Shown: in pieces, positions 1 to 8,042 of the stretch
Position numbering within the stretch: position 1 is the first letter of the stretch
How the letters are laid out: every line of letters starts with the position of its first letter
NCBI GenBank assembly: GCA_947305675.1
Contig: CAMZED010000001.1
Span: 1-64,000 of the forward strand
Direction of reading: 5' to 3'
Length of the DNA stretch: 64,000 nucleotides
DNA from: an uncultured Clostridia bacterium
GTDB taxonomy: Bacteria > Bacillota > Clostridia > Oscillospirales > CAG-382
The notes under the pieces: generated by a model
The model's database searches: none
Told to the model about the DNA's origin: nothing
The model's input: only the letters and a program-made list of their open reading frames with translations
Translations under genes and position numbers: made by a program

Positions 1-1521
1 GAGAACCGTCAAAAGTCCCGCCTTGTTCAGTTTTTCCACGCAGTCGAGCGTTTTTTTGCCGTTTTCGGGGTCGGTGGCGACCGTCATCGTCAGCGCGTCG
101 AACAGGAATCGGTTTTTGTCTATCCCGGCGTTTTCGGCGGCGGAAATTATCTTCCGCGCAACTTTCATCCTGCCATCGGGCGAATCGGATATTCCCGATT
201 CGTCAAGCAGCAATCCGACGCAAAGCGCGCCGTATTTTTTCACTGTCGGCAAAACCTGTTCAAGGCTGCCGTCTTTTCCGTTTACCGAATTTATCACCGG
301 GATCCCGTTATATATCCGCGCGGCGGCCTCCAGAGCCGAAGGGTCGGCAGAATCGATCTGAAGCGGAAGATCGGTGACAGCCTGGACCGATTCGACCATT
401 TCGGTAAGCACAGCGCGCTCGTCGATATCCGGCAGCCCGGCGTTCACGTCGAGCAGGTCGGCGCCGCAGGCTTCCTGATCGGAGGCTTCCGCCGAGACGA
501 GGGTCATATCCCCCGTGCGGAGCGCCTGCTTCAAAAACGCCTTTCCGGTGGGATTAAGCCTTTCACCGATCACGGCGGTCCTTGTGCCGAACCGGAAAAC
601 CTTTGTGCCGGAACAACAAGCGGGGAGCTTATCGGACTTGCGATCCGCCCGCGCGAACGATCTCAACACCCCGGCGACGGCAGACGTGTGGTCGGGCGTG
701 GTTCCGCAGCACCCGCCGACGGCGTTCACCCCGAACGACATTAATTTTTTTGCAAAAGCGGCGAATTTTTCGGGCGTTTCGCGGTAAAAAGTCTTCCCGT
801 CGATCATCACCGGCATCCCGGCGTTGGCGTTCACGAAAAACGGGACGTCGGTGTACCGGCATATCGCCTCGGCGATAGGCTCCATCGCGTCGGGTCCGAG
901 CCCGCAGTTGATGCCGACGGCGTCGACGCCCAACCCCGAAAGATATACCGCCGCGCATTCGGCGTCGGCTCCGGTAAGAGTGTGCCCGGTGTCGTCAAAA
1001 GTAACCGATACCGCCACCGGAAGCGAACACGCTTCCCGCGCGGCGATCACCGCGGCTTTACACTCGTAAAGATCGCTCATCGTCTCGAAAAGCAGGAAAT
1101 CGGCTCCCGCCTCCGCGGCGGCGGAACAAACCTCGGCAAAAACATCGCGCGCGGTCTCGAAATCAAGATCCCCGACCGGGCGCATAAGCTTCCCCGTCGG
1201 CCCGATATCCGCCGCGACAAGCAGTTTTCTGCCCGCGTCTTCGGCGGCGGTCTTTGCGAGCCTCACGGCGGCTTTCAGGGTCTCGGCGGCGTCGAGCCCG
1301 TAAGACGTGAGCTTTATGCGGTTTGCGCCGAAGCTGTTTGTGGTGATCACGTCCGCCCCGGCGGCTATATATTTTTTGTGTACTTCGATTATCGTTTCCG
1401 GCGCGCGGAAATTAAGCACTTCCGGCGGTTCCCCCGGCGCAAGCCCGGCGTTTTGCAGCATTGTACCCATTGCGCCGTCGAATACCGCCGGTCTGCCGCC
1501 GAATACCGAGAACAGATCCAT
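1..1521 (-). CDS. metH: Methionine synthase, homocysteine S-methyltransferase and pterin-binding part (partial)
   Basis: The last gene of the minus-strand operon runs off the left edge, so only the first 507 codons are seen. Residues 1-290 form a homocysteine methyltransferase barrel: GINCG holds Cys206 and GGCCG holds Cys271 and Cys272, the three zinc ligands that activate homocysteine thiolate in this family. From about residue 310 a pterin-binding (methyl-THF) domain begins with GERLNPTG. The cobalamin-binding part would lie beyond the window. The ATG at 1521 follows AAAGGGAG with good spacing and lies 27 bp after metF. Adjacent metF would supply its methyl-THF, so the pair forms a methionine-making unit. 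Confidence 0.93.
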   Translation of the reverse strand, partial: MDLFSVFGGRPAVFDGAMGTMLQNAGLAPGEPPEVLNFRAPETIIEVHKKYIAAGADVITTNSFGANRIKLTSYGLDAAETLKAAVRLAKTAAEDAGRKLLVAADIGPTGKLMRPVGDLDFETARDVFAEVCSAAAEAGADFLLFETMSDLYECKAAVIAAREACSLPVAVSVTFDDTGHTLTGADAECAAVYLSGLGVDAVGINCGLGPDAMEPIAEAICRYTDVPFFVNANAGMPVMIDGKTFYRETPEKFAAFAKKLMSFGVNAVGGCCGTTPDHTSAVAGVLRSFARADRKSDKLPACCSGTKVFRFGTRTAVIGERLNPTGKAFLKQALRTGDMTLVSAEASDQEACGADLLDVNAGLPDIDERAVLTEMVESVQAVTDLPLQIDSADPSALEAAARIYNGIPVINSVNGKDGSLEQVLPTVKKYGALCVGLLLDESGISDSPDGRMKVARKIISAAENAGIDKNRFLFDALTMTVATDPENGKKTLDCVEKLNKAGLLTVL

Positions 1522-1548
1522 ATTACGCTTTCTCCCTTTTTATCCCGG

Positions 1549-2406
1549 TCATTTTATTATTTCGGATATATTTCCGATTATCGCTTCTGCGATCTCCGGC
1601 TTGTTCATGGTATATATATGAACGTTGTTCACTCCGTTTGCGATCAGATCGATTATCTGCTCGGTGGCAAAAGCGATCCCCGCCTGGCGCATCGAAGCCT
1701 GATCGTCCCCGAAGCGTTCGACGATCTCGCGGAAGCGGCGCGGAAGCACCGTGCCGGAAAGCGCGACCGAGCGTTTTATTTGTTTGGCGTTGGTTATCGG
1801 CATTATCCCGGCTATTACCGGGGTGGTGATCCCTTTGCGGCGGAGTTTGGAAAGGAAGGAATACAGTATTTCGTTGTCGAAAAACATCTGCGTGGTGAAG
1901 AATTCGCATCCGCAATCGGCTTTAAGCCGCAGAAAATCTATATCGGCGTTTACGCTTTCGGCTTCGGGGTGCCCCTCGGGATAGCAGGCGCCGCCCACGC
2001 AGAATCCGCCGATGGATTTTATCTCGGTTATAAGGTCGCTGGCGTGCCCGAAAACCTTTTTCGGCTCGAGTCCGACAGGCATATCGCCGCGCAGGGCGAG
2101 CAGGTTTTCGATCCCGTGGGAACGAAGCAGCGAAAGATAAGACCGAAGCGATTCTTTGTCGGAAGAAACGCAGGTTATGTGGGCAAGCGCGGGGACTCCG
2201 CTGTTCTCGATCTCTTCCGCAAGCTCGGCGGTGAACCCCGCGGTCGACCCCGCCGCGCCGTAGGTCACGCTGATAAAATCGGGTCTGAGCGCCGCGGTCT
2301 CGGCGGCGACTTTACGGCTTTGGGGGAGCTGTTCGCCTTTTTTCGGGGGAAACAGCTCGCAGGAAACGGTTATTTCTTTGCTTTTGATTATATCAGATAT
2401 CTTCAT
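1549..2406 (-). CDS. metF: Methylenetetrahydrofolate reductase
   Basis: This 285-residue cytoplasmic flavoprotein matches the bacterial MetF family in length and sequence. It starts with the family's typical beta strand and SCELFPPK segment, followed by PDFISVTYGAAGS and, near residue 100, NLLALRGDMP. It reduces 5,10-methylene-THF to 5-methyl-THF, the methyl donor for methionine synthase. It lies 16 bp after a methyltransferase gene and directly before metH, so it is probably co-transcribed with both. Only the MetF domain is present, without any fusion. Confidence 0.94.
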   Translation of the reverse strand: MKISDIIKSKEITVSCELFPPKKGEQLPQSRKVAAETAALRPDFISVTYGAAGSTAGFTAELAEEIENSGVPALAHITCVSSDKESLRSYLSLLRSHGIENLLALRGDMPVGLEPKKVFGHASDLITEIKSIGGFCVGGACYPEGHPEAESVNADIDFLRLKADCGCEFFTTQMFFDNEILYSFLSKLRRKGITTPVIAGIMPITNAKQIKRSVALSGTVLPRRFREIVERFGDDQASMRQAGIAFATEQIIDLIANGVNNVHIYTMNKPEIAEAIIGNISEIIK

Positions 2407-2422
2407 AATTCCCTCTCTGTTC

Positions 2423-3148
2423 TCAGTCCCTGCGGAACAAGTAATAATCTTTCTCGGCTTCGCCGCATCCGTCGAACCCTTTGCCGCCGGTCTGTGACAA
2501 AAGCGTGAACCCGGCGGCGGCGCCGGTTATTTCTTCGCGTGAAAAGCAGGTTTGCCTTTGCGTTTCGCGCTCGCGCCGGTAACCGCCCTTGCCGTCGCAA
2601 AGGAACAGGTCAAGCCAGAACTCGCAGCTTTTGCCGTTGTCCGAAAGGGCGCTGCGCCAGACCATCATATCGTCGCCGGATTCATAGGCGTAAGTCATCC
2701 CATCAAATATCTTCTCGTAGCGGAACCGCGTGTTTACGTCAAAGGCGAAAACCCCTCCCGGTTCGAGATAATTGTGTACCAGCGCAAAAACCTTGCCGAG
2801 CTCTTTTGCCGATCCGAGATAATTAAGGCAGTCGAACGACGAATAAACCGCCTGGACCGTCCCGTAAAGCTCGAACGAGCGCATATCCTGCATCAGCAGA
2901 AGCGTGTTAAGCCCCGAGTTGGCGCAATAGGCTATGTTGAGCATATCCGCCGAGTTGTCGATCCCGATCATATCATAGCCTTTTTTCGCCAGGATCGCGC
3001 AGATGCCGCCGGTCCCGCATCCGAGATCGAGCACCTCTTTGACCGGGATCGCGGCTTTTGAGAAACATTCGGTAAGATATTCGGCGTAAGGGACATAGGC
3101 TTCGCCGTTTATGCCGTCGTAAAAGGCGGCGGAAGATATAAAACTCAT
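2423..3148 (-). CDS. Class I SAM-dependent methyltransferase
   Basis: A 241-residue cytoplasmic protein with a clear Rossmann SAM-binding core. VLDLGCGTGGICAILAKKG near residues 40-60 is motif I, IGIDNSADML supplies the acidic residue at the end of strand 2, and MQDMRSFEL is the following acidic loop. The substrate cannot be told; small-molecule and protein methylation are both possible. Its ATG overlaps the yerC stop codon in ATGA, which implies coupled translation, and it is followed by metF and metH. A link to methyl-group metabolism is therefore an inference from context. Confidence 0.85.
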   Translation of the reverse strand: MSFISSAAFYDGINGEAYVPYAEYLTECFSKAAIPVKEVLDLGCGTGGICAILAKKGYDMIGIDNSADMLNIAYCANSGLNTLLLMQDMRSFELYGTVQAVYSSFDCLNYLGSAKELGKVFALVHNYLEPGGVFAFDVNTRFRYEKIFDGMTYAYESGDDMMVWRSALSDNGKSCEFWLDLFLCDGKGGYRRERETQRQTCFSREEITGAAAGFTLLSQTGGKGFDGCGEAEKDYYLFRRD

Positions 3149-3432
3149 TTGCTTATGCGGTCGAGGACCATCGTATATCCGTCGTTCCCGTAGCGAAGAG
3201 CGCGGTTGACGCGGGTGATGGTCGCCGTGGAAAGATGGGTCTTTTCGGCGATCTCGCTGTAAGTGTATCCGTCGCGGAGCATCTCGGCGGCGACAAGGCG
3301 CTTGCTCATCTCGGTGATCTCGCTTATTGTGCAGATGTCGCCGATAAAACGGTAGACCTCATCGGCGGTTTTAAGGCAGGCGAGCGCTTCGGCGAGCTTA
3401 TCGGTTTTTTCGTCTTTGATCTTTTCAAGCAT
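3145..3432 (-). CDS. yerC: YerC/YecD-type TrpR-like DNA-binding protein
   Basis: A 95-residue helical protein of the TrpR/YerC-YecD family found across Bacillota. LTIGDICTIS-like and EMSKRLVAAEML segments lead into the helix-turn-helix YSEIAEKTHLSTATITRVNRAL at about residues 55-78. Such proteins are thought to be small transcription regulators; ligand and targets are unknown. I chose the ATG at 3432, preceded by GGAGAAAAACG, rather than an upstream in-frame ATG at 3459. With this start the gene overlaps the end of the DUF4855 gene by 8 bp and the methyltransferase start by 4 bp, so three genes are translationally coupled. Confidence 0.88.
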   Translation of the reverse strand: MLEKIKDEKTDKLAEALACLKTADEVYRFIGDICTISEITEMSKRLVAAEMLRDGYTYSEIAEKTHLSTATITRVNRALRYGNDGYTMVLDRISK

Positions 3433-5074
3433 CGTTTTTCTCCATTTCTTCGCCGTCAAAGGCGACGCGGGACGGGTCGAAAGTTCCTTTTATAAAATCA
3501 TAGGTGTCTTTATATACCGAGTGCAGATACGGGTCTTTCGATTCATAAGCGCGGTAGAATTCGCCCGGCATACTGCCCTGATAATACATGTGCGCCGCGT
3601 CTTTCATATATCCGGTGATCGCGCCGGCGGCGTAATATTTCTTCATCCGTTCGATGTTCCAATCGTTTGTGCCGCCCATCTCGAGCTCTATGCACATACC
3701 AAAAAGTTTCGCGGTTTTTGCCGCCTCGAAAAGCCTTTTGTCCGGAACCGACTGATTGAACGCGTAGTTGGGCTGATAACAGCCCACGTCGAATCCCAGC
3801 TCGCGCCAGTCATTATATCCGCAGGCGTGGTAATAAGGTATCCAGGTGGTTATAAGCCCGAGATCGTCGCGCACGTGGTCGGTGGTGCGGCGCAAAAGTT
3901 CCATAAGCGGAGCGTCGAGATAACTTATCTCCTCGGTAAACCAATAAAAACCGAGCAGCGAAAGGTGTTTGTAATTGTTCGCGTTAAAACGGCGGTACTG
4001 CTCGTCGATAAGCCATTCGAGCGCCGTAAACCTGTCGCCGGTGTTCGAAAAATCGAGGTTTTTGCCGTTGATCACGCCGAAATCTTTAACTTCCGCCACC
4101 GGATAAAGGATCGACAAAAACACCGTAAGCCGCAGATCGGGCTTGCCGAGCGCGGCGCCGATCTCCTCCGCCGCTTTGTCGAGCGCGTCGAGGTTGGCGC
4201 CTTTGCTGAACTGAACGTCCATATAATACTGCCAATCCTCTTTTTTAAGCGGCTTTTTCCTGCCGTATCCGCTCGAATAATCATAAAGATACCAAACGTG
4301 CGGCAAAAACAGAAAACTGTCGAACATAGTGTCTTTTACATTGCCGTCCTCGATATATCCGACGTAAGGCAAAAGCATCTCTTTGGATATGGGCGGGATA
4401 TCCTGCCGGCACATATATGCAAGCATAACGTCCTTTGCGCCGAGTTGGGCGGTGGAGGCGAAGCGGCGCGGAAAATCCTCCTCGTCGCGGCGGTCGGGGA
4501 CGATCTTTGCCGCGCCGGAAGGTTCGGTACAGCCGAAAAGTTCGATCTGGTCGATCCAGACGTGTATCGGTACGTTAAAGGTGAATTTCGCATAGCGCGC
4601 CGCTGTCGGGGAAAACTCGGCGGAAAGCCTTGTGACTTCGTCCTTGCCCCAGGTCTCGAACCCGACAACGCTGCCGGCGGTCTGCCAGTTTTCGCCGTCG
4701 TCCGAAAGAAACAGCCATACTCTGGAGGGCTGAAATATCCCTGCTCCGTTCTGGCGAAGCACACCGATGCGGAACCCGCTTACGGCACAGACCGATCCGA
4801 GATCGTAAAACACCGTTCGCGCCTCGCCGCCGGTAAAGCGGAAAAACGCCGGGTCGTGGCATTCCGGGACGGACGCAAATATCCCGTCGGTAAGTTCGCC
4901 GCTTTCGGCTTTGCTGTTGAACCAGTCGGTGCAATGCTTGTCCTCGATATCTTCATAGCATTTTACCGTTTGTTTAAGCCCTTTTAAAAGGTTCACCCTT
5001 TCGTGCGAAAGAGCAAGCTCCCTTGAAGTCCTGTTCTTTATTGAATAATCTCCGTAATATTCAACGCCCTGCAT
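3425..5074 (-). CDS. DUF4855 domain protein with N-terminal discoidin-like domain
   Basis: A 549-residue protein with no signal peptide or membrane segment. Residues 60-180 resemble an F5/8-type-C (discoidin) beta-sandwich: FYDLGSVCAVSGFRIGVL, VWLFLSDDGENW and ARYAKFTFNVP are typical strands. The rest, about 200-530, matches my memory of DUF4855: MLAYMCRQDIPPISKEMLLPYVGYI, TVFLSILYP and LLGFYWFTEEISYLD suggest a barrel-like, perhaps sugar-acting fold. The true activity is unknown. It has its own promoter at 5114-5142 and AGAGGGG before the ATG, and it heads an operon that continues into yerC and metF-metH, an odd partnership. Confidence 0.75.
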   Translation of the reverse strand: MQGVEYYGDYSIKNRTSRELALSHERVNLLKGLKQTVKCYEDIEDKHCTDWFNSKAESGELTDGIFASVPECHDPAFFRFTGGEARTVFYDLGSVCAVSGFRIGVLRQNGAGIFQPSRVWLFLSDDGENWQTAGSVVGFETWGKDEVTRLSAEFSPTAARYAKFTFNVPIHVWIDQIELFGCTEPSGAAKIVPDRRDEEDFPRRFASTAQLGAKDVMLAYMCRQDIPPISKEMLLPYVGYIEDGNVKDTMFDSFLFLPHVWYLYDYSSGYGRKKPLKKEDWQYYMDVQFSKGANLDALDKAAEEIGAALGKPDLRLTVFLSILYPVAEVKDFGVINGKNLDFSNTGDRFTALEWLIDEQYRRFNANNYKHLSLLGFYWFTEEISYLDAPLMELLRRTTDHVRDDLGLITTWIPYYHACGYNDWRELGFDVGCYQPNYAFNQSVPDKRLFEAAKTAKLFGMCIELEMGGTNDWNIERMKKYYAAGAITGYMKDAAHMYYQGSMPGEFYRAYESKDPYLHSVYKDTYDFIKGTFDPSRVAFDGEEMEKNDA

Positions 5075-5113
5075 AAAAAGCCCCTCTGCTTTTGCGTATT
5101 AATGTGCTAAAAC

Positions 5114-5142
5114 ATTATAACACGGCGAAACCCGAATTGCAA
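5114..5142 (-). promoter_or_regulatory. Promoter of the DUF4855-yerC-metF-metH operon
   Basis: On the minus strand TTGCAA (5142-5137) and TATAAT (5119-5114) are 17 bp apart, about 40 bp before the DUF4855 start. This is a near-consensus vegetative sigma-A promoter; no riboswitch-like structure fits in the short leader. Confidence 0.75.
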
Positions 5143-5160
5143 CACATTTTGTGCCGATAT

Positions 5161-5205
5161 AAAAAAACTCCCGGAGGGACACTTGCCATAGAGCAGGTGT
5201 CCCTC
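5161..5205 (-). terminator. Terminator of the XRE regulator gene
   Basis: A 13-bp stem (5174-5186 with 5193-5205, one mismatch) is followed on the minus strand by CGGGAG and a run of seven T. It lies after the 5261-6454 gene. Its distal part shares ACTCCC plus the T run with the tRNA-Val terminator at 8832-8853. Confidence 0.75.
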
Positions 5206-5223
5206 GCGGTTTGTTTGCGGGTT

Positions 5224-5240
5224 TGGTGCGAATGGATCGC
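5224..5240 (-). repeat. Possible diverged tRNA 3'-end fragment
   Basis: On the minus strand this reads GCGATCCATTCGCACCA, which resembles the T-arm and acceptor end of a tRNA with CCA. It sits between the stop codon of the XRE gene and its terminator, the same relative place as the exact tRNA-Val fragments at 8159-8179 and 8723-8743. It is not identical to the tRNA-Val end, so the relation is tentative. Confidence 0.35.
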
Positions 5241-5260
5241 AGTGAGATTTGTGCTTCCTG

Positions 5261-6454
5261 TTATTCGTCTTTCTCTCTGACAATAATACACTTTTTCAGC
5301 CTTTCCATAAGCACATCAAACCGAGTATCATGGATTTCGATCGGTTCAAACCAAATATCACCAGTGACTACGCGTAAATAATCTGTTGGTATGATCCAGT
5401 CATTCCATCCGTTTGTTTCAAGGCACAATTCACGATACTCTTTGCCATCTTTATCCATCCAGTGAAATTCACAGTTCAAAACAAACCCTTTTAGTGCCGG
5501 AGAACAACAGCAAAGCTTGAACGCGTCGTCTTTTATGTTCATGACTTTTTCCACAATTGACACCGTATCTTCAAAAGCGTCCAAAGCGGCGTCGATTTCA
5601 CCCAACCGTGATAAAGCCCATGTGTATCTCAATCCAAGTTGCACGCGCGGTTCACACCAGAGGTCAAGTTCTCCGCCGCCGCTGACGATGTGCTTTTTAT
5701 CCGGTATCAGACAATTTATGGCGTTCAGATAGTTCAGTTGTGTTTCGCAAAACCATTTAAAATGTGCGGCATCCTTGCAAAGATACTCCTGCCAATCGCT
5801 GGCAGCGGTCAGGATATGCTCTAATTCATACCATAAGATGAATTGACGCACGGGCTCGATCTTGTCGAGCTCTTCCCGCATCTTATAACGTCCGAACAGT
5901 AATGTTGATCTGCTTTGATCTTCGCGGCTTGCGTACATATCAAGGAAAGCATCGATGTTATCATCGTTTTCCATATATGCCATATACTCGATTACGGCAA
6001 AATGATCTCCTCGCGGACAAACAGCAAAGATTTCCTCTGCTAATAGGCGCATTTCGTCAAGCACCTGCTCGTTTTTGAAAAGCCTTGAATTCCACAGATC
6101 GCGGTATAATCCCCAAAACCAATAACGTTGATATTCACGCAGATTTCGACGGATTTTCCGTAAAATCTCAATCGTCTTTTCAACATTTTTCTCTTTTGTG
6201 GCGGTCGTCAATGATTGCTGGAGATTTTGACAGAATTTTTCTTTTTCCTCATCGGTACACCCGAGCAATGTGTCAATTGTCGTTCCGAAGTACGACGCAA
6301 TCATCGGCAGCATTTCAATATCCGGGTAAGTCGTACCATTCTCCCAACGGGATATTGCCTGCGGAGACGTCCCGAACTTTTCCGCAAGTTGTTCCTGCGT
6401 CATATCCAAGCGAAGACGGTTAGCACGTATTTGATTACCTAAGCTAAGTTTCAT
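5261..6454 (-). CDS. XRE-family transcriptional regulator with long C-terminal domain
   Basis: A 397-residue soluble protein. Residues 5-60 are a Cro/CI-type helix-turn-helix: IRANRLRLDMTQEQLAEKFGTSPQAISRWENGTTYPDIEMLPMIA. The rest is an acidic helical domain rich in Trp and Tyr that may hold TPR-like helices (residues 70-330), ending in a more beta-rich part. Such regulators in Clostridia often sense through the C-terminal part, but no ligand is evident. The gene has its own promoter (6512-6539) and terminator (5161-5205), so it is transcribed alone. Its AT-richer, less GC-ended codons differ from the neighbouring core genes, which fits an acquired gene. Confidence 0.85.
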   Translation of the reverse strand: MKLSLGNQIRANRLRLDMTQEQLAEKFGTSPQAISRWENGTTYPDIEMLPMIASYFGTTIDTLLGCTDEEKEKFCQNLQQSLTTATKEKNVEKTIEILRKIRRNLREYQRYWFWGLYRDLWNSRLFKNEQVLDEMRLLAEEIFAVCPRGDHFAVIEYMAYMENDDNIDAFLDMYASREDQSRSTLLFGRYKMREELDKIEPVRQFILWYELEHILTAASDWQEYLCKDAAHFKWFCETQLNYLNAINCLIPDKKHIVSGGGELDLWCEPRVQLGLRYTWALSRLGEIDAALDAFEDTVSIVEKVMNIKDDAFKLCCCSPALKGFVLNCEFHWMDKDGKEYRELCLETNGWNDWIIPTDYLRVVTGDIWFEPIEIHDTRFDVLMERLKKCIIVREKDE

Positions 6455-6511
6455 GATAGTTGGCTCCCATTTTTTATTTGCTCTGCGCAGAGACTTTCAA
6501 CCGGTAACTAT

Positions 6512-6539
6512 ATTATACCAGGCTGTAAATAATAATCAA
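6512..6539 (-). promoter_or_regulatory. Promoter of the XRE regulator gene
   Basis: TTGATT (6539-6534) and TATAAT (6517-6512) are separated by 16 bp on the minus strand, about 58 bp before the start codon. The leader holds the short palindrome CTCTGCGCAGAG at 6481-6492, a possible site for autoregulation. Confidence 0.65.
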
Positions 6540-6658
6540 GCGCACAGTTTGTGAGATTTTTCCTCGATTATTGAGAATTCGTGAGTATTTATTATCTGAT
6601 GATTTATTTAAAAACCGCCCACGATTTTACTGATTACTGTTCCCGCCTCGAAGAGTGC

Positions 6659-6697
6659 AAAGCGCTTTTGATGACCGCAGGTCATCAAAAGCGCTTT
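6659..6697. repeat. Perfect 18-bp inverted repeat with 3-nt loop
   Basis: AAAGCGCTTTTGATGACC at 6659-6676 is followed by GCA and its exact reverse complement at 6680-6697. The arms contain the self-complementary AAAGCGCTTT. It lies between the terminator of the 6814 gene and the XRE promoter. It could be a strong hairpin terminator or a small mobile-repeat remnant; no other copy is in the window. Confidence 0.7.
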
Positions 6698-6739
6698 TGC
6701 GTTAGTTTTGCTTAAAACGACACAGATAAGATAAAAGTA

Positions 6740-6780
6740 AAAAATCGGGACACCCGCTTTATCGCAGGCGTCCCGAAGGA
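6740..6780 (-). terminator. Terminator of the 6814-7293 gene
   Basis: A GC-rich hairpin, CGGGACACCCGC with GCAGGCGTCCCG (6746-6775, one mismatch), is followed on the minus strand by a T-rich tract (ATTTTTTAC). Just upstream, 6776-6795 carries GGAGTTTTTGTTTTGGTG, identical to the stretch joining the tRNA-Val terminator and its CCA end at 8845-8862. Confidence 0.75.
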
Positions 6781-6813
6781 GTTTTTGTTTTGGTGCGAAT
6801 ATCGATAACGGAT

Positions 6814-7293
6814 TTATCTTCTGTTTATATAATCTTCCAACAGTTCGCTGTGTGGGTAATATTTCAAAAATGCGTCAACATCTTCTTTGTTTTTGCTGAA
6901 AAGCAATGTTAAACTGCTATCCCACGGAACGATTTCCATTTGCGCCAACGGATGTTGGATATTAATAGGAGTTTCCCAAAATCCCGGATAGCCGTCTGCG
7001 TACGGTAAATCATATTTTAATACTTCTGTTAGTTCAACCGATTTGTCAAACGCAGATAAAACCGCCCATATCCATTGAAAATTATCTTTTGTTACAAGCG
7101 CGGTCAATTCTTCACCGCTCATCCAACAATATTTCCGGTTGAGCATTTCGTCTATTTTAGGATCTTTCGGATAGCAAACGCAATCAGTAATCAGCCAGTT
7201 ATAATCCATTTGCTTATTATTGATCGCTTCAAAAACTCTGTCTATATAGGTGAAATATTTTTCACCTTTTTCATTTATTGCTCCGTAAACCAT
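6814..7293 (-). CDS. Uncharacterised small soluble protein
   Basis: A 159-residue protein I do not recognise. It has no signal peptide or membrane segment and is acidic and rich in Trp and Tyr (about 8 Trp), with WMSGEELTALVTKDNFQWIWAVLSAFDK in the middle and a C-terminal YPHSELLEDYINRR. Its look is that of small immunity-like proteins in Bacillota toxin-immunity cargo, but that is only an impression. The ATG at 7293 follows GGGAGG at proper spacing; an upstream ATG at 7326 overlaps the promoter and is rejected. It has its own promoter and terminator and sits in the cassette-like strip after tRNA-Val. Confidence 0.75.
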   Translation of the reverse strand: MVYGAINEKGEKYFTYIDRVFEAINNKQMDYNWLITDCVCYPKDPKIDEMLNRKYCWMSGEELTALVTKDNFQWIWAVLSAFDKSVELTEVLKYDLPYADGYPGFWETPINIQHPLAQMEIVPWDSSLTLLFSKNKEDVDAFLKYYPHSELLEDYINRR

Positions 7294-7312
7294 TTTTGAC
7301 ACCTCCCACAAC

Positions 7313-7341
7313 ATTATATCATGCATAATCGCTATTTACAA
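7313..7341 (-). promoter_or_regulatory. Promoter of the 6814-7293 gene
   Basis: TTGTAA (7341-7336) and TATAAT (7318-7313) with a 17-bp spacer on the minus strand, 20 bp before the ATG. It shows that this gene is not simply a tail of the toxin-antitoxin operon upstream. Confidence 0.75.
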
Positions 7342-7344
7342 CGG

Positions 7345-7385
7345 CGCACATACTCACCACCGTGCGGCGAAACTGTGCTGAAACA
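7345..7385. repeat. Imperfect repeat, copy 1
   Basis: About 40 bp here (GCGCACATACTCACCACCG, then GCGGCGAAACTGTGCTGAAA) resembles 8634-8677 (GCGCACTTACTCACCGCCG, then a GGCGG hairpin and ACTGTACTGATAAA). Both copies lie upstream of an isolated cargo gene. It follows the doc stop codon and may mark a further junction in the strip. Confidence 0.45.
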
Positions 7386-7387
7386 AA

Positions 7388-7765
7388 TCAATTCAAGTGT
7401 GATTGAAGCCAGAGCAGCAGATCGTCGCAATTCTTTTCGCCCGATGCGACGGAAAGAACGATTTCGGTCAGTTCTTTTTGCATATACGAAAAAACATAAC
7501 CGTTCAGCGCAAGAAAAACGAGCATCGCGTGCACGCCGATTCGTTTGTTGCCGTCAACGAACGCGTGGTTCTGCATCAGCCCGAAACCAAGCCGCGCTCC
7601 TTTTTCCAAAACGGAAGGGTAAAGCTCTTTGCCGTCAAAACTCTGAAACGGGCTGAGGATCGCGGAATCGAGCAGTCCTTCGTCACGTATCCCGTCCGTT
7701 CCGCCGGTTTCTTTTATCAGTTGTGCGTGCAGCAGAATGACCTGTTCTTTCGTCAGTATTTTCAT
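7388..7765 (-). CDS. doc: Doc-family (Fic fold) toxin of a type II toxin-antitoxin pair
   Basis: A 125-residue protein of the death-on-curing family. Residues 67-77 read HAFVDGNKRIG, the Fic/Doc signature H-x-F-x-D/N-G-N-K-R that binds nucleotide and phosphate; the start MKILTKEQVILLHAQLI is typical. Family members such as P1 Doc phosphorylate elongation factor Tu and stop translation, so the same target is likely here. The gene overlaps the antitoxin gene by 4 bp, so expression is coupled. All signature residues are present, which suggests an active toxin. Confidence 0.9.
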   Translation of the reverse strand: MKILTKEQVILLHAQLIKETGGTDGIRDEGLLDSAILSPFQSFDGKELYPSVLEKGARLGFGLMQNHAFVDGNKRIGVHAMLVFLALNGYVFSYMQKELTEIVLSVASGEKNCDDLLLWLQSHLN

Positions 7766-8016
7766 TTTGCCAGAACCTTATATGCTTCTTTGTTTTTGGC
7801 GATCAGTTCGTTTGAAACGGAAAGCAGCTCGGCGTCGCTCGCGACCGCATTTCGCTCGGTCTTTTTGATCTCAAACGGGATCCCGTTATAGTCGACGGCG
7901 GATTTTAGAAAAACGGTGATCGCGGAAGACATATTCAAGCCCAGATCCGAAAACAATACCTCCGCCTGCTTTTTCAAATTTTCATCTATTCTGATATTAA
8001 GATTTGTCGTGGCCAT
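7762..8016 (-). CDS. RelB/DinJ-family antitoxin paired with Doc
   Basis: An 84-residue protein starting MATTNLNIRIDENLKKQAEVLFSDLGLNMSSAITVFLKSAV, the ribbon-helix-helix DNA-binding and dimer part of RelB/DinJ antitoxins (residues 1-45). The charged C-terminal half would wrap and neutralise the toxin. It precedes doc with an ATGA-type overlap, and AAAGGAGG stands before the ATG. RelB/DinJ usually partners RelE/YafQ RNases, while P1 Doc uses Phd, so the pairing is a mixed one. It probably represses its own promoter. Confidence 0.85.
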   Translation of the reverse strand: MATTNLNIRIDENLKKQAEVLFSDLGLNMSSAITVFLKSAVDYNGIPFEIKKTERNAVASDAELLSVSNELIAKNKEAYKVLAK

Positions 8017-8042
8017 TTTTTATTCCTCCTTTTACAATTGTT

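Larger units (their letters stand above)
6455..6813. other. Intergenic stretch without a gene
   Basis: This 359-bp gap holds the XRE promoter (6512-6539), an AT-rich part without a convincing ORF (6540-6650), a long perfect hairpin (6659-6697), a terminator (6740-6780) and a tRNA-end-like motif (6791-6800). I see no gene or known structured RNA in it. Confidence 0.7.

Noticed and set aside
982..2508. 508-residue open frame on the plus strand
   Set aside because: It lies opposite metH and metF, is very rich in Arg and Gly, matches no family and has no start signal. Other long frames opposite real genes (3416-4987, 29076-31007, 51057-52514) were dropped for the same reason; they result from GC-rich third positions.
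5224..6800. Extra tRNA genes at the CCA-like ends at 5224-5240 and 6791-6800
   Set aside because: Only the 3' portion resembles a tRNA; no anticodon arm or D-arm can be built upstream.
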